A DNA stretch of 64,000 nt from Paraspadella gotoi (taxonomy: Eukaryota > Chaetognatha). The number at the start of each line of letters is the position of its first letter. Position 1 is the stretch's first letter. Shown here in pieces: positions 46,255 through 56,734 of the stretch. The notes under the pieces were generated by a model. That model was not told the DNA's origin and did no database searches. It saw only the letters and a list, made by a program, of their open reading frames with translations. The position numbers were made by a program, and so were the translations under genes. Location of the stretch: the NCBI GenBank assembly GCA_051294375.1, contig CM119268.1, forward strand, positions 13,415,437 to 13,479,436, written 5' to 3'.

Positions 46255-46948
46255 ATTTTTTTTATTTTCTCCTATTCATTCGTTCCCATTCCATCGTCCA
46301 TGACCCGTCAAACGGCTGCTATGACGACGGAAAAAAATACGAAAAATGTTATAATTTTGTGATTTGAATGAATTGACTTGGTTTTTTTTTGTCTGTGTGT
46401 GCTCTTTAAATTCAGCCAATTTTAAAGAATTTATAGATTCAAAGAAAAACCATAAAAAATAATAAAAATTATCGCGTTTGACTGAAATACGAGAAAAAGT
46501 AATCACTGCTTTTTCAGAAAACCAAATAATAAAAAACGAAACGAAACAAAACAACTTTCCCTTATTTTGCGGTTTTGTTTTTCTTCAAATTTAATTACGA
46601 ATTCTCTTTTCTTGTTTCTTTTTTTGATCTTTCACCTTTGGTTTCCGCCTTTTTTTGGGTTTTTTCTCTTAATTTCCATTCCAGTCACTGAGGTTCTTTG
46701 CCCGTTTACTTTTTTCAAATCACGGCTCATTTTTAAAACTGTACATTTTTAAATAAATTCTAATACTTTGAGTAATTTCCGAATTTAATTCAGAAACCGC
46801 GTCCAAAATTCATTCGAATCATTTTGAATCTCGAATCTTTTCGTCAAATTCCTCAGATTGCCTTTATGTCACGAAAGTGCTTTCGGTTTTTCTTCGGAAG
46901 TTCTTCCTTGGGAGTTTTCCGATTTTTTTTTTCATTTTCGTAAATCGT

Positions 46949-47106
46949 AATATTACGTGTTAACTTTTGCTAATTTAATAGTCGTGTATACCTGACGATT
47001 TAATGGTCTACGCCATGTTTTACTCGTTTTATAGTGGCCATTCATTCTCCATTACAATTAGTTATTCGCCGATTTTTTGTTGCAAATTGCTGAGGCCGCA
47101 ATTTTA

Positions 47107-47141
<35 letters not shown>
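46949..47141. repeat. Inverted repeat partner of the window's right end
   Basis: 46949-47111, plus the CT tract up to the N gap at 47142, is the reverse complement of 63751-64000 with about one indel (GCTAATTTAATAGTCGTGTA in one, its complement in the other). The gap and the GA tract of copy C meet at the same base composition. Confidence 0.92.
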
Positions 47142-47166
47142 NNNNNNNNNNNNNNNNNNNNNNNNN
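47142..47166. other. Assembly gap, 25 N
   Basis: The gap interrupts a CT tract. The window's right end suggests a different continuation for the left side of this gap (see findings). Confidence 1.
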
Positions 47167-47485
47167 AAAGAGAGGATGAATTTGATTGCTGTCTCACTTC
47201 ACGAATCATCAGAAAGGGACCGAATCTACAGACACCATGACCTTTAACCTTAGACTGACCAAATGACCGACAGAAGATAGAAGAGATCATAATTTGTAGT
47301 TGTTGGTTTTAGATACTGCAAGAGGGTAGACGTTTAAATTAGTCCTTTCTTTCCAAGCCAGTCTGCGCTTGTCTTATTAATTAAAACAATATTTCCATCC
47401 ATCTTTCCTTACTCTCCTTTGGCCCACGTTCACCTTTTTCTCTCGCCTCCCTTCTCCTTCTCCGCTCCCTCTGCCCCCTCCCCAG

Positions 47486-47998
47486 GCCGCCTCCTGCGCT
47501 CTCTCAAGGCACCACAAAGTGGTCTCCTCCTCGGCGTCTGCTTCGCCCGTCGTTCCTTCTCGCGCGTTCTTCGTCCGAGTTCAATTGGGCTTTCGGAGAT
47601 CTCGGCACCAACTGCTCAGGCTGTGGCGCGCCAAGGCGCTCCTTCACCGAGGCGGGAGTAGGAAAAGATCGGGAGAGCGAGAGACGCGGAAGGAGAGGCT
47701 TGGCGGTCAGGAGATGGGGTTCTCCTTGCTCCTGTCCTTACTACTGCTGGCGGCTGGTCCCCGGCCGTCGATAAAAGGGAGGAAGGCGACGGTCTTGGCC
47801 GTACGCAGTTTGTAAAGCGGGCGGCGTTCTGCCTCGCGAACGCCAGCGCATGCAGGCGGCGCCGCAGAAGACGGGAAAGGCACCGCTGCGCCGCTTTCTT
47901 CGAGGATTGGAAAGGACGTTCCCAAAATCGATCTCGTCGATCAACTCAACTTTTTGCAAACAAGATCGCCCGCCGCCATGATGTATTTGTTCCGAGAG
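47486..47998 (+). CDS. Candidate N-lobe exon(s) of the kinase-like gene
   Basis: This is a GC-rich block between a good acceptor (CCCCCTCCCCAG) and a donor GTGGGG. One frame reads GRKATVLAVRSL, like the beta-3 VAVK strand but with Arg for Lys. After a frame interruption comes DLVDQLNFLQTR followed by MMYLFRE, reminiscent of helix C and beta-4. No single frame spans the block, and it may contain an intron or errors. The assignment relies on its position upstream of the clearer kinase exons. Confidence 0.3.
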
Positions 47999-48217
47999 GT
48001 GGGGAGAGTTGTGTTTATCCCGACGTGAGGCACATACATTTGCGTATGTACTAGCGACGCTTAACCGTAAAACAATATCTCTAAGATGATTCTAGATGAC
48101 GTTGCTTTTATAAAATTAGTCGGGGACATCATTCGAACTCGTGAACCAACAAATTTGGGCTTTTCTTCAAAAATCTCGGCTTCTCTCAACCAAATCTCCA
48201 CTCTCCCACTCCTTCAG

Positions 48218-48450
48218 ACGCTCGGTCTCACTCGCGTACCTGCGCCACCCCGCATACTGCCATCGTCGACGCCAATCTAGTCGTCACAAACTCTGCGACT
48301 TCGGCCTCTGCTCCCGGAGTCGAACCGCGCCCCTCGCGGGTCCCCGTCGCAGAGCCTCCTTCGCCTCCTTTGCACTCGCAGCCTCAATGCGTCGAAGTAG
48401 GCGAGAGGAATTCCCGCCTCCGCCTCTTTCAATTATCTCTCACCGGGTCG
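48218..48450 (+). CDS. Kinase-like exon with DFG motif
   Basis: The acceptor is CACTCCTTCAG. The frame reads SVSLAYLRHPAYCHR then KLCDFGLCSR, matching the catalytic-loop entry and the DFG magnesium-binding motif. The HRD aspartate and following AARN are absent in this frame. A neighbouring frame reads DANLVVTN at the same place, which suggests small deletions. The 3' boundary is uncertain. Confidence 0.5.
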
Positions 48451-48484
48451 GTTTGAGACGTTTAACTTTAAGTTCAGTTTTAAA

Positions 48485-48600
48485 TTAAAATTAAATTAAG
48501 AAAATAAAATAATTAAAAATTAAATTAAATTAAAAAAATAATTAATTAAAAATTAAATTAAATTTAAATTAAATTAATTTAATTTAGCTAATCTTGTAAA
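48485..48600. repeat. AAATTAAATT low-complexity run
   Basis: Nearly pure A and T with AAATTAAATT periodicity, in an intron of the kinase-like gene just upstream of the antisense tRNA. Confidence 0.8.
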
Positions 48601-48654
48601 ATATTTGTGATGCTTTAAACTGAAATTATATGCCTGATATATAAAAAAAATAAC

Positions 48655-48733
48655 TGCATCGGCCGGGAATCGGACGAACGGCCGAGGCCGCCCGCGTGGC
48701 AGGCGAGCATTCTACCACTGAAGCCACCGATGC
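48655..48733 (-). tRNA. tRNA-Gly(GCC), with internal insertions, possibly a pseudogene
   Basis: The reverse strand begins GCATCGGTGG and ends CCGGCCGATGCA, the exact acceptor stem and discriminator of animal tRNA-Gly(GCC). The anticodon arm CTCGCCTGCCACGCGGG is perfect, with anticodon GCC. The length is 79 nt against the normal 71. One extra C lies in the D arm (GGTGGCTTCAG) and about seven extra bases sit before the T loop, breaking the internal B-box GGTTCGATTCC. It lies antisense in an intron of the kinase-like gene. Either the copy is dead or the extra bases are read errors, which this part of the window shows elsewhere. Confidence 0.85.
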
Positions 48734-48809
48734 CTTGTTGGTTTACCTGCCACGAATTTTGTTTTATTATTAGAATTACATGAAGTTATCCCTTATTTCT
48801 ATTTCTTAG

Positions 48810-48887
48810 GTCTGCCTCTGCGTTTTTTGGCCCATGCAGATGGCTCCCTTCACGGAAAGTATCGCCGAAGGACACTTCCACAACTTG
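48810..48887 (+). CDS. Kinase-like exon with P+1/APE-type segment
   Basis: This is a 78-bp exon between TTTCTTAG and GTAAAA, 26 codons in phase 0. It reads FWPMQMAPFTESIAEGHFHNL. The family consensus is PMQWMAPESIxEGxF, so a Trp is missing and two residues are extra. Confidence 0.6.
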
Positions 48888-49077
48888 GTAAAACATAATA
48901 AAAACATATTGTTTTTTCTAGTATTTAGTATTGTTATTCTCGCATTAGCATCAAAAAAGTGGCATCAAATTTTCTTTAAAGACTTATTGGATAGTAAAAA
49001 TCTTTTTGAAAATTAATATTCCCGCAGTTTTTTTTTTACACGATATTGAAAAAATGTTTATAATATTATTCCTCAAG

Positions 49078-49190
49078 CGACTGACATATGGTCGTTCGGT
49101 GTCCTTCATGTGGGAAATCTTCTCCTTCGGAACGAACGCCCTATCCAGATCTAATTTAACAGGCAGGTTTCTTCTTTCGTTGACTTTGTT
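49078..49190 (+). CDS. Kinase-like exon WSFGV / WEIFSFGT
   Basis: TDIWSFGVL and MWEIFSFGTN are unmistakable tyrosine-kinase subdomain IX, but a one-base insertion lies between them. PYPDL follows in a third frame, then five extra bases before ACAGGCAG and the donor GTTTCT. Removing these indels gives the standard family order. Confidence 0.65.
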
Positions 49191-49245
49191 ATAAATATAA
49201 CTTATATAATTTTGATCTCGTTTAACAGTGGTTTTTTCCTCTCAG

Positions 49246-49348
49246 GTTTTCGGCTCAAATAAAGTCGGGCAACATCTTGCCGCGATCGCAACGAACACCC
49301 CCGGGCGCCATTTACTCATTGATGGTTTCAATGCTGGGAGAAAGGCCG
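49246..49348 (+). CDS. Kinase-like exon, alpha-G to alpha-H
   Basis: The 103-bp exon between CTCTCAG and GTACGT has one open frame. It reads FSAQIKSGNILPRSQRTPPG, then AIYSLMVSMLGERP, aligning with the xxxIKxGxxxPxPxxxPxxIYxLM block of receptor tyrosine kinases. The invariant CW before the final RP is replaced by ML. Confidence 0.65.
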
Positions 49349-49498
49349 GTACGTGAAGTCGTAAATTTGTTTTAAACTTTTTTTAAAGTGGCATTATGCT
49401 TTTTTAGTCCTTTTGTTTTTTTTTTTTTTTGAATGATCCAGGTACGACGGCCAAAAATTTTCGCAAAAATCTTTGCTAGTATGTGTTTCCTTCAGTCA

Positions 49499-49692
49499 AG
49501 CCTGCTGCGAAGCAAGAACTTGCCTCATTCGAGTCTACCTACATCAACGGCATCGTGCCTAACAATGTGCAAGCAACATTCAACTCCTCCAAAGTCATAC
49601 CATTAAAAAAACTACAATTATTCTCTCTCTCTCTTTCTCATCTCTCCTCAACCCCTCGGACTCTTGGGTCAAAAAATTTAAATTCTCTTTAA
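49499..49692 (+). CDS. Candidate C-terminal tail exon of the kinase-like gene
   Basis: An open frame from the TCAG near 49499 to the TAA at 49690-49692 reads KPAAKQELASFESTYINGIV and continues into a Ser-rich stretch encoded partly by a short CT tract. STYING has the YxN form bound by Grb2 SH2 domains. Attribution to the kinase rests on position only. Confidence 0.3.
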
Positions 49693-51094
49693 ACTGCCGT
49701 TAAATGTGATCTCGTAGTTGTATTAAGTGTCGCGAAAAGCTCTATTTAATTGTTTAAAGAGTTTCTAAATTTAAATAAAATTTTGCGTCTTCTAATCTAA
49801 TGTCGTTGTAAAATTTCCGTCTCCAACTAAACAGATGGTTCATTTGTTTTTTTTCATTCTACGAAAAGCATTCTAAGGAGGAACTCTTTGTAACGGATTG
49901 TTCGGTTAAACTTAGAAAACGCAAAGGAACATCAATATTCAAAGTCATTTTAATAAACGATGGGTTTTTTTCAAACTTTACTTGCGTTATCCGAGAAACG
50001 GTTTTCGCGTGTCGGAAAAAACGAAAAAAAAATAGTTCGAAAAAAAACTAAAAATCTTCTTCCTCGCTTCCACAATTTCAAAAAACAAAAGATTTTATTA
50101 TAACATCCAAAATGAATTATATTTATAAAGAATGTTTTGTTTCTAAAACATCAATTATACTTACATAATATAAGCACAAACTTCAACATAATTGCGAAAC
50201 AAAAAATTTTGGGCTTAAAAATATGGAAAGAGAATAACTAGACAAACAAGGATTTTTTTGTAAGGTATGTTTCAAACAATAATCGTTAACATCAACTAAT
50301 AGCCAAATTTAGGAATCACATAGGCGGATTGAATAAAATAAGAACAAAAAAAAAAAAACAGCAAGCAATTACTCGGCTATCGAGAAGGATATCATTCTGC
50401 GGCTGTCACAAATTTAATTGTTATTAAAATTATCATTAAAACTTTAAAGTTTCGCTACCAGCATCAATTAATGAAATAGTTTCGTTTTAAAAGCTTTGAA
50501 AAATCTTAAAAATAGCTACCTTATCCATAATTAAGTTAAAATGGAAGCATTAAATCAATAAACACTTTAAACTATTTAATGAGGTTAAGAATAGTAGGAA
50601 TCCTTGAAGAAGTATTTTGAAAGTAATACGGTTCATGTCGAAATTAATTCCGACCCAGTCAAGAGTGTAAATAGCCACTTTTTTTATGATTGTACTTAAC
50701 AGCTTGATTTCCGTACTTTCTGTTGTAGGTCTTTGCCATCCAATTTAATTTTTTTTTTTTATCAATTGGTACCTATGTATACGAGAAAAAAGACTTTTTT
50801 ATTCGCATTTCTTTGGTCACATGCGACGGACGAACGGATAATTAGTATTATCAATTTTAATTATTTAATAAATCTAAATCAATAAGTAAACTCGAACAGC
50901 GGAAACAAATAAATAAAAGATCTCAAACGAGTGCACGAAGCATGAAGGAGAAAAAACAAGAGGGTCCTTTCACGTATACTGGTGCTGCAAGGGGTATGTC
51001 ATCTTGTGGCCTGACTGAGCGACGTTTCGTGGCCGGCGCTGCGTTGAATCCGCTGCGAGTTTCAGTCGTCGACGTCGAGATCCGTAAATACCGG
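49693..51094. other. No gene seen up to the GC-rich island
   Basis: 49693-50920 is AT-rich and plain. GC content rises sharply from 50940. Confidence 0.55.
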
Positions 51095-51562
51095 TCACCG
51101 AGGCGCCTGCCCTCGGGGTTGTTCCGCCAACCCGGGCACGCGGTCAGTCCGGGGGGGCAGAGCGCCGGGAAGCGGGGCAACCCGGAGCCGAGCGGCAGAC
51201 CCGGCTCCCGGCGACTTGGCGTTGAGGCTCTGGATGTATTCCGGGAATGACGTCGCCGTCGCGCGCCGCATCGGTAAGAGATGGCGGAATTTGGCATCGT
51301 TGGCGGCGGAGAGCGTCGTTTGCGAATCCGGCGCGCGAGGGCGGCGGTCGAGGCGTCGAGACCGGCTGGGAACCGGTTGTGCTTGTCCCTGGGCCTCTGG
51401 GGGATTCGGGGAGCGAGGGGGTTGACGCTGGACGCTGCCTCCGCGCGCGCCGGCGGTCGGCGACGCCGTCGGCGTTTGTGCGTTCCTCGTCGACGTCGGC
51501 AGCAGCCCCTCTGACTTTCGATGGTCGTAGTTTTTACCCGGTGACGCGCAGGATTGGACGAT
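51095..51562 (-). CDS. Candidate coding segment in a GC-rich island
   Basis: A 155-codon frame without stops, rich in Pro, Ser, Arg and Gln, ends with FPEYIQSLNAKSPGAGS before a TGA. CpG is dense in this island. Two other frames of similar length are open on the opposite strand and in another minus frame, so openness alone says little. No family recognised. Confidence 0.28.
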   Translation of the reverse strand: MVQSCASPGKNYDHRKSEGLLPTSTRNAQTPTASPTAGARGGSVQRQPPRSPNPPEAQGQAQPVPSRSRRLDRRPRAPDSQTTLSAANDAKFRHLLPMRRATATSFPEYIQSLNAKSPGAGSAARLRVAPLPGALPPRTDRVPGLAEQPRGQAPR

Positions 51563-52554
51563 TTAACGCCGACGAGAAAATAGCGTCGGCCACGCCCCTA
51601 CCAGCGTCCACGTAAACAACAGAAGAGGCGCTCAATGGGGAGACCGGAAGTGGGAGAAAGGGGCGAGGAAGCGTTTCGGGCGGTGGAAAGAAGAGATGAG
51701 GAGTGAAGACTCCGTCCACGACGACGACGAAGAAGATTAAAAAGAAGAAGATGAAGAAGAAGAAGAAGAAAGAAGAAGAAGAAGAAGAAGAAGAGAAGAA
51801 GAGTTCAAGAGAGCGTCGTAAACTCCTGTCTCCACCGACGCGACGTGTGAAAGACAAAGTTGAGGAGGAAGAGGAATTCACGAAGTAGTCGACGCCGACG
51901 AGCGACGAGGCTGGCGCCGACGAGGGAAGTGGAGGCGATGGTCAAGGCCTAAGGGAGGTGGGCGTGGCGATGGGGCGAGAGGGAGAGAAGATTTTCTTTA
52001 TCTATTAAAAATGAATTTGCAATTTCATTAAAGATAAAATCAGTTTTTTCTATAATTATTCATTCAACATTGGTTCTATTTGTTCAATATACTCCCTTTG
52101 TACTTGTATTGATTGGATTCAACTAAATTAGCTTTCGTTGCAAATAGCAATGTCAATTGATATTATACGAATTTTTTGTATGCCACAATTCGTAAACCGG
52201 TTTATCTTCCCTGATGTGCATTAAATAACTCTCACGCTTAAATTTGGAAAAGGTGTTGAATAATTGCTATTTGCACTTTCTCAGTTGAAAATTTACTCCT
52301 TATTTTTTTTTTTTTTTTTTTCCGTTCTGAGCTAAAAAAAGAACGATCTTTAGGGAATCCAATGAAGGCGGAAGCGCCCGCCTTTAATAGCATTTTTGAC
52401 ATTACACTTATGTTGTCTACAAGGGAAGGCGTTGCTGAGAATAAGTTTGGATCATTTAGTACAAATTACTTTTAAGATACTCCTTTTTTCGAAACAGAAT
52501 TTTTCGAAACATTCGAATTATTCGAATATTTTTTTTTCCAGTTTAACAATTTAA
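51563..52554. other. No gene seen; (GAA)n
   Basis: 51725-51800 is an AGA/GAA array; the rest is plain A/T-rich sequence. Confidence 0.6.
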
Positions 52555-52974
52555 CTATTTTAGTTTTTTTACCTTCTGAAAGTAAAGCGTCGCGATGCCG
52601 CACCGATAACATTCCGGCGCCAAAATGACGCCGATGGTGAGGACAGAACGGTGGTTGCCCTGGTAGAATACCGTAGTCAGCCACCAACGCGCCAGGCCGG
52701 TCAACGGACCCAGCGACAGACCCATGGCGAATAGGCCCCAGCGGCGTCCGCCAGGACGACCACGACGCCGCAAGAGCACGCCGCCACGCCGCCGCACGCC
52801 CGTAATTTGCGGCGTCGTCGTCCAGAAAGTTCTTGGCGGCGGCAGACGAGGTAAAGAACGAACGCCCATGAGGAATCCTTGGGTTTTAGAGGAATGGGTA
52901 TAAGAAGAACCGGTGACTGGTGAACAACCGAACATCTCGCAACAACAATGTTTACTCCTGATTATTAACAGCAA
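52555..52974 (-). CDS. Candidate membrane-protein exon, tentatively Mpv17/PMP22-like
   Basis: A minus-strand open frame contains a hydrophobic stretch, LFAMGLSLGPLTG then RWWLTTVFYQGNHRSVLTIG, and ends at LYFQK before a possible donor GTAAAA (52573 downward). FAMGLSLGP resembles the FAVGxSMGP signature of Mpv17-like 2 proteins, inner organelle membrane proteins, and the following aromatic WxxL fits loosely. The upstream half of the frame is Arg-rich and probably not coding as read. The local GC content is high and other frames are also long, so the family call is weak. Confidence 0.33.
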   Translation of the reverse strand: MLLIIRSKHCCCEMFGCSPVTGSSYTHSSKTQGFLMGVRSLPRLPPPRTFWTTTPQITGVRRRGGVLLRRRGRPGGRRWGLFAMGLSLGPLTGLARWWLTTVFYQGNHRSVLTIGVILAPECYRCGIATLYFQKVKKLK

Positions 52975-53030
52975 CGTGAATAGAAGTTAAAATGTTAGTT
53001 AAACCATCCAACCCTTTTCCTCACCCAAAG

Positions 53031-53313
53031 AAGAACATGGATGCTTTGGAAGAGTCGTAGCCGAAGACGACGAAAAACGAGGCGAAGACGACCGACGAAC
53101 CGCCGCTGTACGATGCGACGTCGCCCAGATCATAGTCTTGGAAACGATCGTGGCAAGCGGCGACGTCGTCGAGGTGGCGTTGCGTCATCCGCGGTCGGAA
53201 GTGGAGAACGGGAAGACGGTCGACGTCATCGTCGGCGGGGGAGTGGCGAGTTGGAGCAAGGAAGCCAGGCGTTGTGGAAAGAGTTTGGGAGTGGAGGAAG
53301 CGGCGTCAAAAAG
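53031..53313 (+). CDS. Orphan coding exon, unknown protein
   Basis: A 283-bp segment lies between the acceptor CCTCACCCAAAG and the consensus donor GTGAGTAAA. One frame is open for 93 codons with balanced composition: EHGCFGRVVAEDDEKRGEDD near the start, QIIVLETIVASGDVVEVALR in the middle and DVIVGGGVASWSKEARR near the end. The other two frames are either Arg-rich or stop-containing. I do not recognise the family. The exon enters and leaves in matching phases (two lead and two trailing bases). It lies 56 bp from the minus-strand candidate at 52555-52974. Confidence 0.45.
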
Positions 53314-53884
53314 GTGAGTAAAATAAACGTTGAGGTTCCGAGGAGATTAATGAAGGTGAGGTTTTCGAAGAGAAGAAAGGACACTGAGGGTAGAGGCGTC
53401 GGGTGAAGGCACTGGAGGTTTTTCCGGATTATTTTTTTTTCTTCTTTTGTGTTCTTGACTCTTTTTTCCTCAAATTTAATGGTGTTTTTCGTTATTGTCA
53501 AGGTTGGAATATTAATCGTCAATTGTTTTGCCTATTTTCGCTGAGATTTTTATGAGTTTTATTTTTTTTTTTTAATAATTGTTTTCAAAATGAATGTTTC
53601 GAATGAGGAAGAAAAAAACTCCAGAGAGGCGATGAAAACGATCGAGGGAGAAAAAATAAAAAAGAAAGATAAAAAAAAAAATAGAAGAAAAAAGAATCCA
53701 GGAGGCGAAGGTTTTTTTGATTTGAGGTTTTATTTCTTGTTTTATTGGGGGGGGGAAGTAGACAGGAAACAAGCGTTGGAGAAGGGGGGGAAGAAACGAT
53801 AGTCACATAGCACCTCTGGATTACGACGAAATCTGGCTTGGGAAAAGTATTGAGCCAGAAACTGGTGGAGTTTGTACGAATAGT

Positions 53885-54512
53885 TTAGTATCTCGACGTT
53901 ACGCTAACTAAAATCGACGAGAAAATAATGGGGGACTTTTTTTTTGGGTTGAAATTCGTGTTCTGCTTCGTTTTCCGGAAATCCATGAAAAAAATATACA
54001 AAATATTTGTTTTATTAATTTTTTCGTACGGGGAACGAATATTCGTATTGTTTTTGAATTGTGTTTTTTTCTCCCGAATTTTCACTGAGATTTTAAAACC
54101 AATTTTTCGTCCAAAGTCGAGGAAAGCGAAAGGAAGAACGACGTTGGCGTGACCGTGGCGGACAACGTGGGCGTGCGACCGTAGCGAGATTGTGACAACG
54201 CGGTCTTCCCTACTCGGCGCCGACGTGGACGCGACTGGAATCGCCGGCCGCCCGAAATCTTCGTCCACTCGATCGATCTCGATCGGTCTATAGGCCGACG
54301 AAGCCGGTGGTACTTCCGTCGTCGTTATCTTCGTCGTCGTTGTCGTTTTTTCTGAAACCCTTCTTTCCAACGTAGTAACCTCGACCCCATTTCCTTTCGC
54401 TCCAGAGAAAATCGTTTTTTAATCGACGTGGAAACAGTTGAACTTTTTCGTCGAATACGGACTGAATCGGCGGTCCACGTTTGGCGGAAACTCCTTCTCG
54501 GGTCCAACTGTT
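53885..54512 (-). CDS. Candidate exon, unknown Thr/Pro-containing protein
   Basis: The minus strand has a good acceptor (CCCTTCCAAAACAG) ending at 54513. From there a frame reads GPEKEFPPNVDRRFSPYSTK, is interrupted by one TAA in an A-homopolymer, then continues ERRVSEKTTTTTKITTTEVP and IEIDRVDEDFGRPAIPVAST to LPFAFLDFG. The composition looks protein-like until about 54110; beyond that it is Lys/Asn-rich and probably intron. The family is unknown. The one stop lies in a run of six A, a likely indel site. Confidence 0.35.
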
Positions 54513-54562
54513 TTGGAAGGGAAAAAAATAAAAAAAACTCATTTATGGAACACAAACACCAT

Positions 54563-54577
54563 TAAGAGAGAGAGAGA

Positions 54578-54608
<31 letters not shown>

Positions 54609-54642
54609 AGAGAGATGAGAGAGAGAGATGGAGAGAGAGGAA
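54563..54642 (+). repeat. (GA)n, interrupted
   Basis: GA with GAAGAG and GATGAG breaks; no gene in it. Confidence 0.93.
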
Positions 54643-55657
54643 GAGAATAGTAAGGTTGTAGGTAAAGCGAAAGAAGACTGTTTGTATCAAATTTGTTAAT
54701 TTTCGGCCAATTTTCTGTCTTTCGGTCTTAGCTGGTTTCTGTTCAGCCTCGATGCCGGTTCGCCCGTCACGATTCTCTATCTTCGTTTCGGCGTCTTGTT
54801 TTCTCCCGGTCCAGTTTTTTTTTTTGTTTGTTTTTTTTTTTTGCTAGAAAACAAAAGGATGGAAGCCGAAGCCACCGTTTTTTTTTTCGTTCTTTTGGAG
54901 TTTTTTTTTTTTTTTTATTAAGTTTAATCACAACTTCCTATGTCTGTTGTTTGTCTCAAACAACCGTCTTCATTTGAGTCATACAAAATTGATTAAAATT
55001 TTTCTAGTTGGTATTAACTGTAAAAAAGTTTTTTTGGGGGGGGGTTTTCCCCCTTTTAAAAAAGAGAGAAAGCATTTCTCCCTACTGGATTCCCAACTTG
55101 GCTCTTTGTCAGATTTTGACGGAAATGCGTATTTCATATTTTTAGCTTTTAAATTTTGGCAAAAACATTTGGTTTTTATTCGATTCCACGAAGCGCGACA
55201 ATGGACGGGGTGAAGGTGAGAGAGAGGAGAGAGAGAGGAAGAGCAGAGCAGAGAGAGAGAGAGAGTTTTACCGAGTCAATTTTTTCACGTCTGTATGCGC
55301 GTAATGGTGCTGCAGGTGGGCGAAAGTCCGACCTGTGACGTTGTTTGAAAGGAAAACAAACCCTTTGCCATAATTTACGTCGCAAATAAAAAACATAAAC
55401 AAACACTACAAAAAATTCTTTGAAGAGAAAAAAAGGAAGAATAAATTTTGAGAATAAACTCGAGGAATCATAAAAAAAAGGAGAGGAAAAAAAAAGAAGC
55501 CACAACAGAAACTAATCAACGAGAAAAGCTTTCCCAATAAAAAAAAAGAAGAAAAACTAACTGCTAATAGCCAATCAGCGCAGTGAAAATAAAAAGAAGA
55601 CCAGAAAAAGGCTGCCAAAAAAAAAAGCGATATGTGAGAAGAGAGAAAAAGAGGATG

Positions 55658-55685
55658 AATGAGAGAGAGAGAGAGAGAGCAGAGA

Positions 55686-55720
<35 letters not shown>

Positions 55721-55733
55721 GAGGAGAGAGAGG
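55658..55733 (+). repeat. (GA)n, interrupted
   Basis: GA with CAGAGAAG and GGAGGAG breaks. Confidence 0.93.
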
Positions 55734-56734
55734 CAAAAAGCAGAGCTCTCTCCACCCGGTGTAAACCCAAACACTGGATCAAGCCGAGTACCTAGTACGG
55801 CGACTTCCAATGTACGCTGCTGCTTCCCCACGATATCCAAAAGAGGAAAGACACGCAACCTTCCAAGATTTTCCGCGGACATTCTATTTTTTTTTTTTAC
55901 CCTTTTTTTATGAGGGGTAATGAATGGGCAATGAATCGAAGATGAACGATCGATGAATGAATAGAAGGTAATCATGGTTTAAAGAGGATTCCCTGTTGTT
56001 TATGTGAGGAGGAGAAACCGACTCTTGAGAAGCCGCATTAAATGTGGATTTTTGATTAAAGCACCAAATCTAGATGACAACGTATAGTGAAAATGAAGAA
56101 AAATCATGAAATCCGCCATAAAGTTGATTCTACATATTAAAATTTAAAAAATAATAAAATGAAGAACGAGAAATTAATAAATGAAAACCATGATGGTTAA
56201 ATTACCATTTAGTCAAATGATAAAAGAAATCGATAAAATAAATACATAAAAATAAAATAATGAAAGAATAAACAAAAATCGAAACAGAACAAAACAACAA
56301 AGGAAACAACAAAAAAGTTAACGCAAAAATTACGCGAAAACGAAAGGACCAGCGGAACGAAAAAGCGAAGGAACCAAGGAACCAGAGAACGAACGAATGA
56401 ATGAAAAACGACCTCTGAAGGAAAGGCGTGAATTGTGAATTGAAAGCAAAGATTTTTCTCGCGAGAAAAAGATGAATGGATAAAGTAACTCTCCACTTCT
56501 TTTCTTTTTTTTTCCATGAAATGATTTGGGCTAAAAATGAAACCGAGAATTTGGTTGTTGTTGTTGGTGTGTCTTTGTTTTCAATAATAATTTTACCACA
56601 GCTTCTTTTAATTCTTAATTAAAAATAATATTTATTTCTATTCCATTATTCATAAATAAATTTTGTCGAAATATATAATTAAATAAAACGGTTAAGAGGG
56701 GAAGAGTGAACACGTGACCCGGTATTCCATGACC

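Larger units (their letters stand above)
44532..46948. other. No gene seen; (GTC)n and (GAC)n arrays
   Basis: (GTC)n at 44880-44908 and 45477-45505, (GAC)n at 45917-45962, (GTC)n at 46021-46041 and GCCACGCCAC around the gap. The rest is A/T-rich. Confidence 0.6.
47486..49692 (+). pseudogene. Receptor-tyrosine-kinase-like gene, frame broken
   Basis: Several + strand segments read in order as a tyrosine kinase domain. There is a possible N-lobe at 47486-47998, a DFG segment at 48218-48450 (LAYLRHPAYCHR then KLCDFGLCSR), the P+1 region at 48810-48887 (PMQMAP, ESIAEGHFHNL), TDIWSFGVL plus MWEIFSFGTN at about 49079-49165, and an alpha-G/H segment at 49246-49348 (QIKSGNILPRSQRTPPGAIY then MLGERP). 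A tail to 49692 contains STYINGIV with a Grb2-type YxN motif. The domain order and the WSFGV...WEIFSFGT block resemble PDGFR/VEGFR-class receptors. The catalytic loop HRDLAARN is not readable, reading HRRR in the DFG frame, and at least three indels break the frame between 48840 and 49190. It is either a decayed copy or an intact gene in error-rich sequence. Confidence 0.6.
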
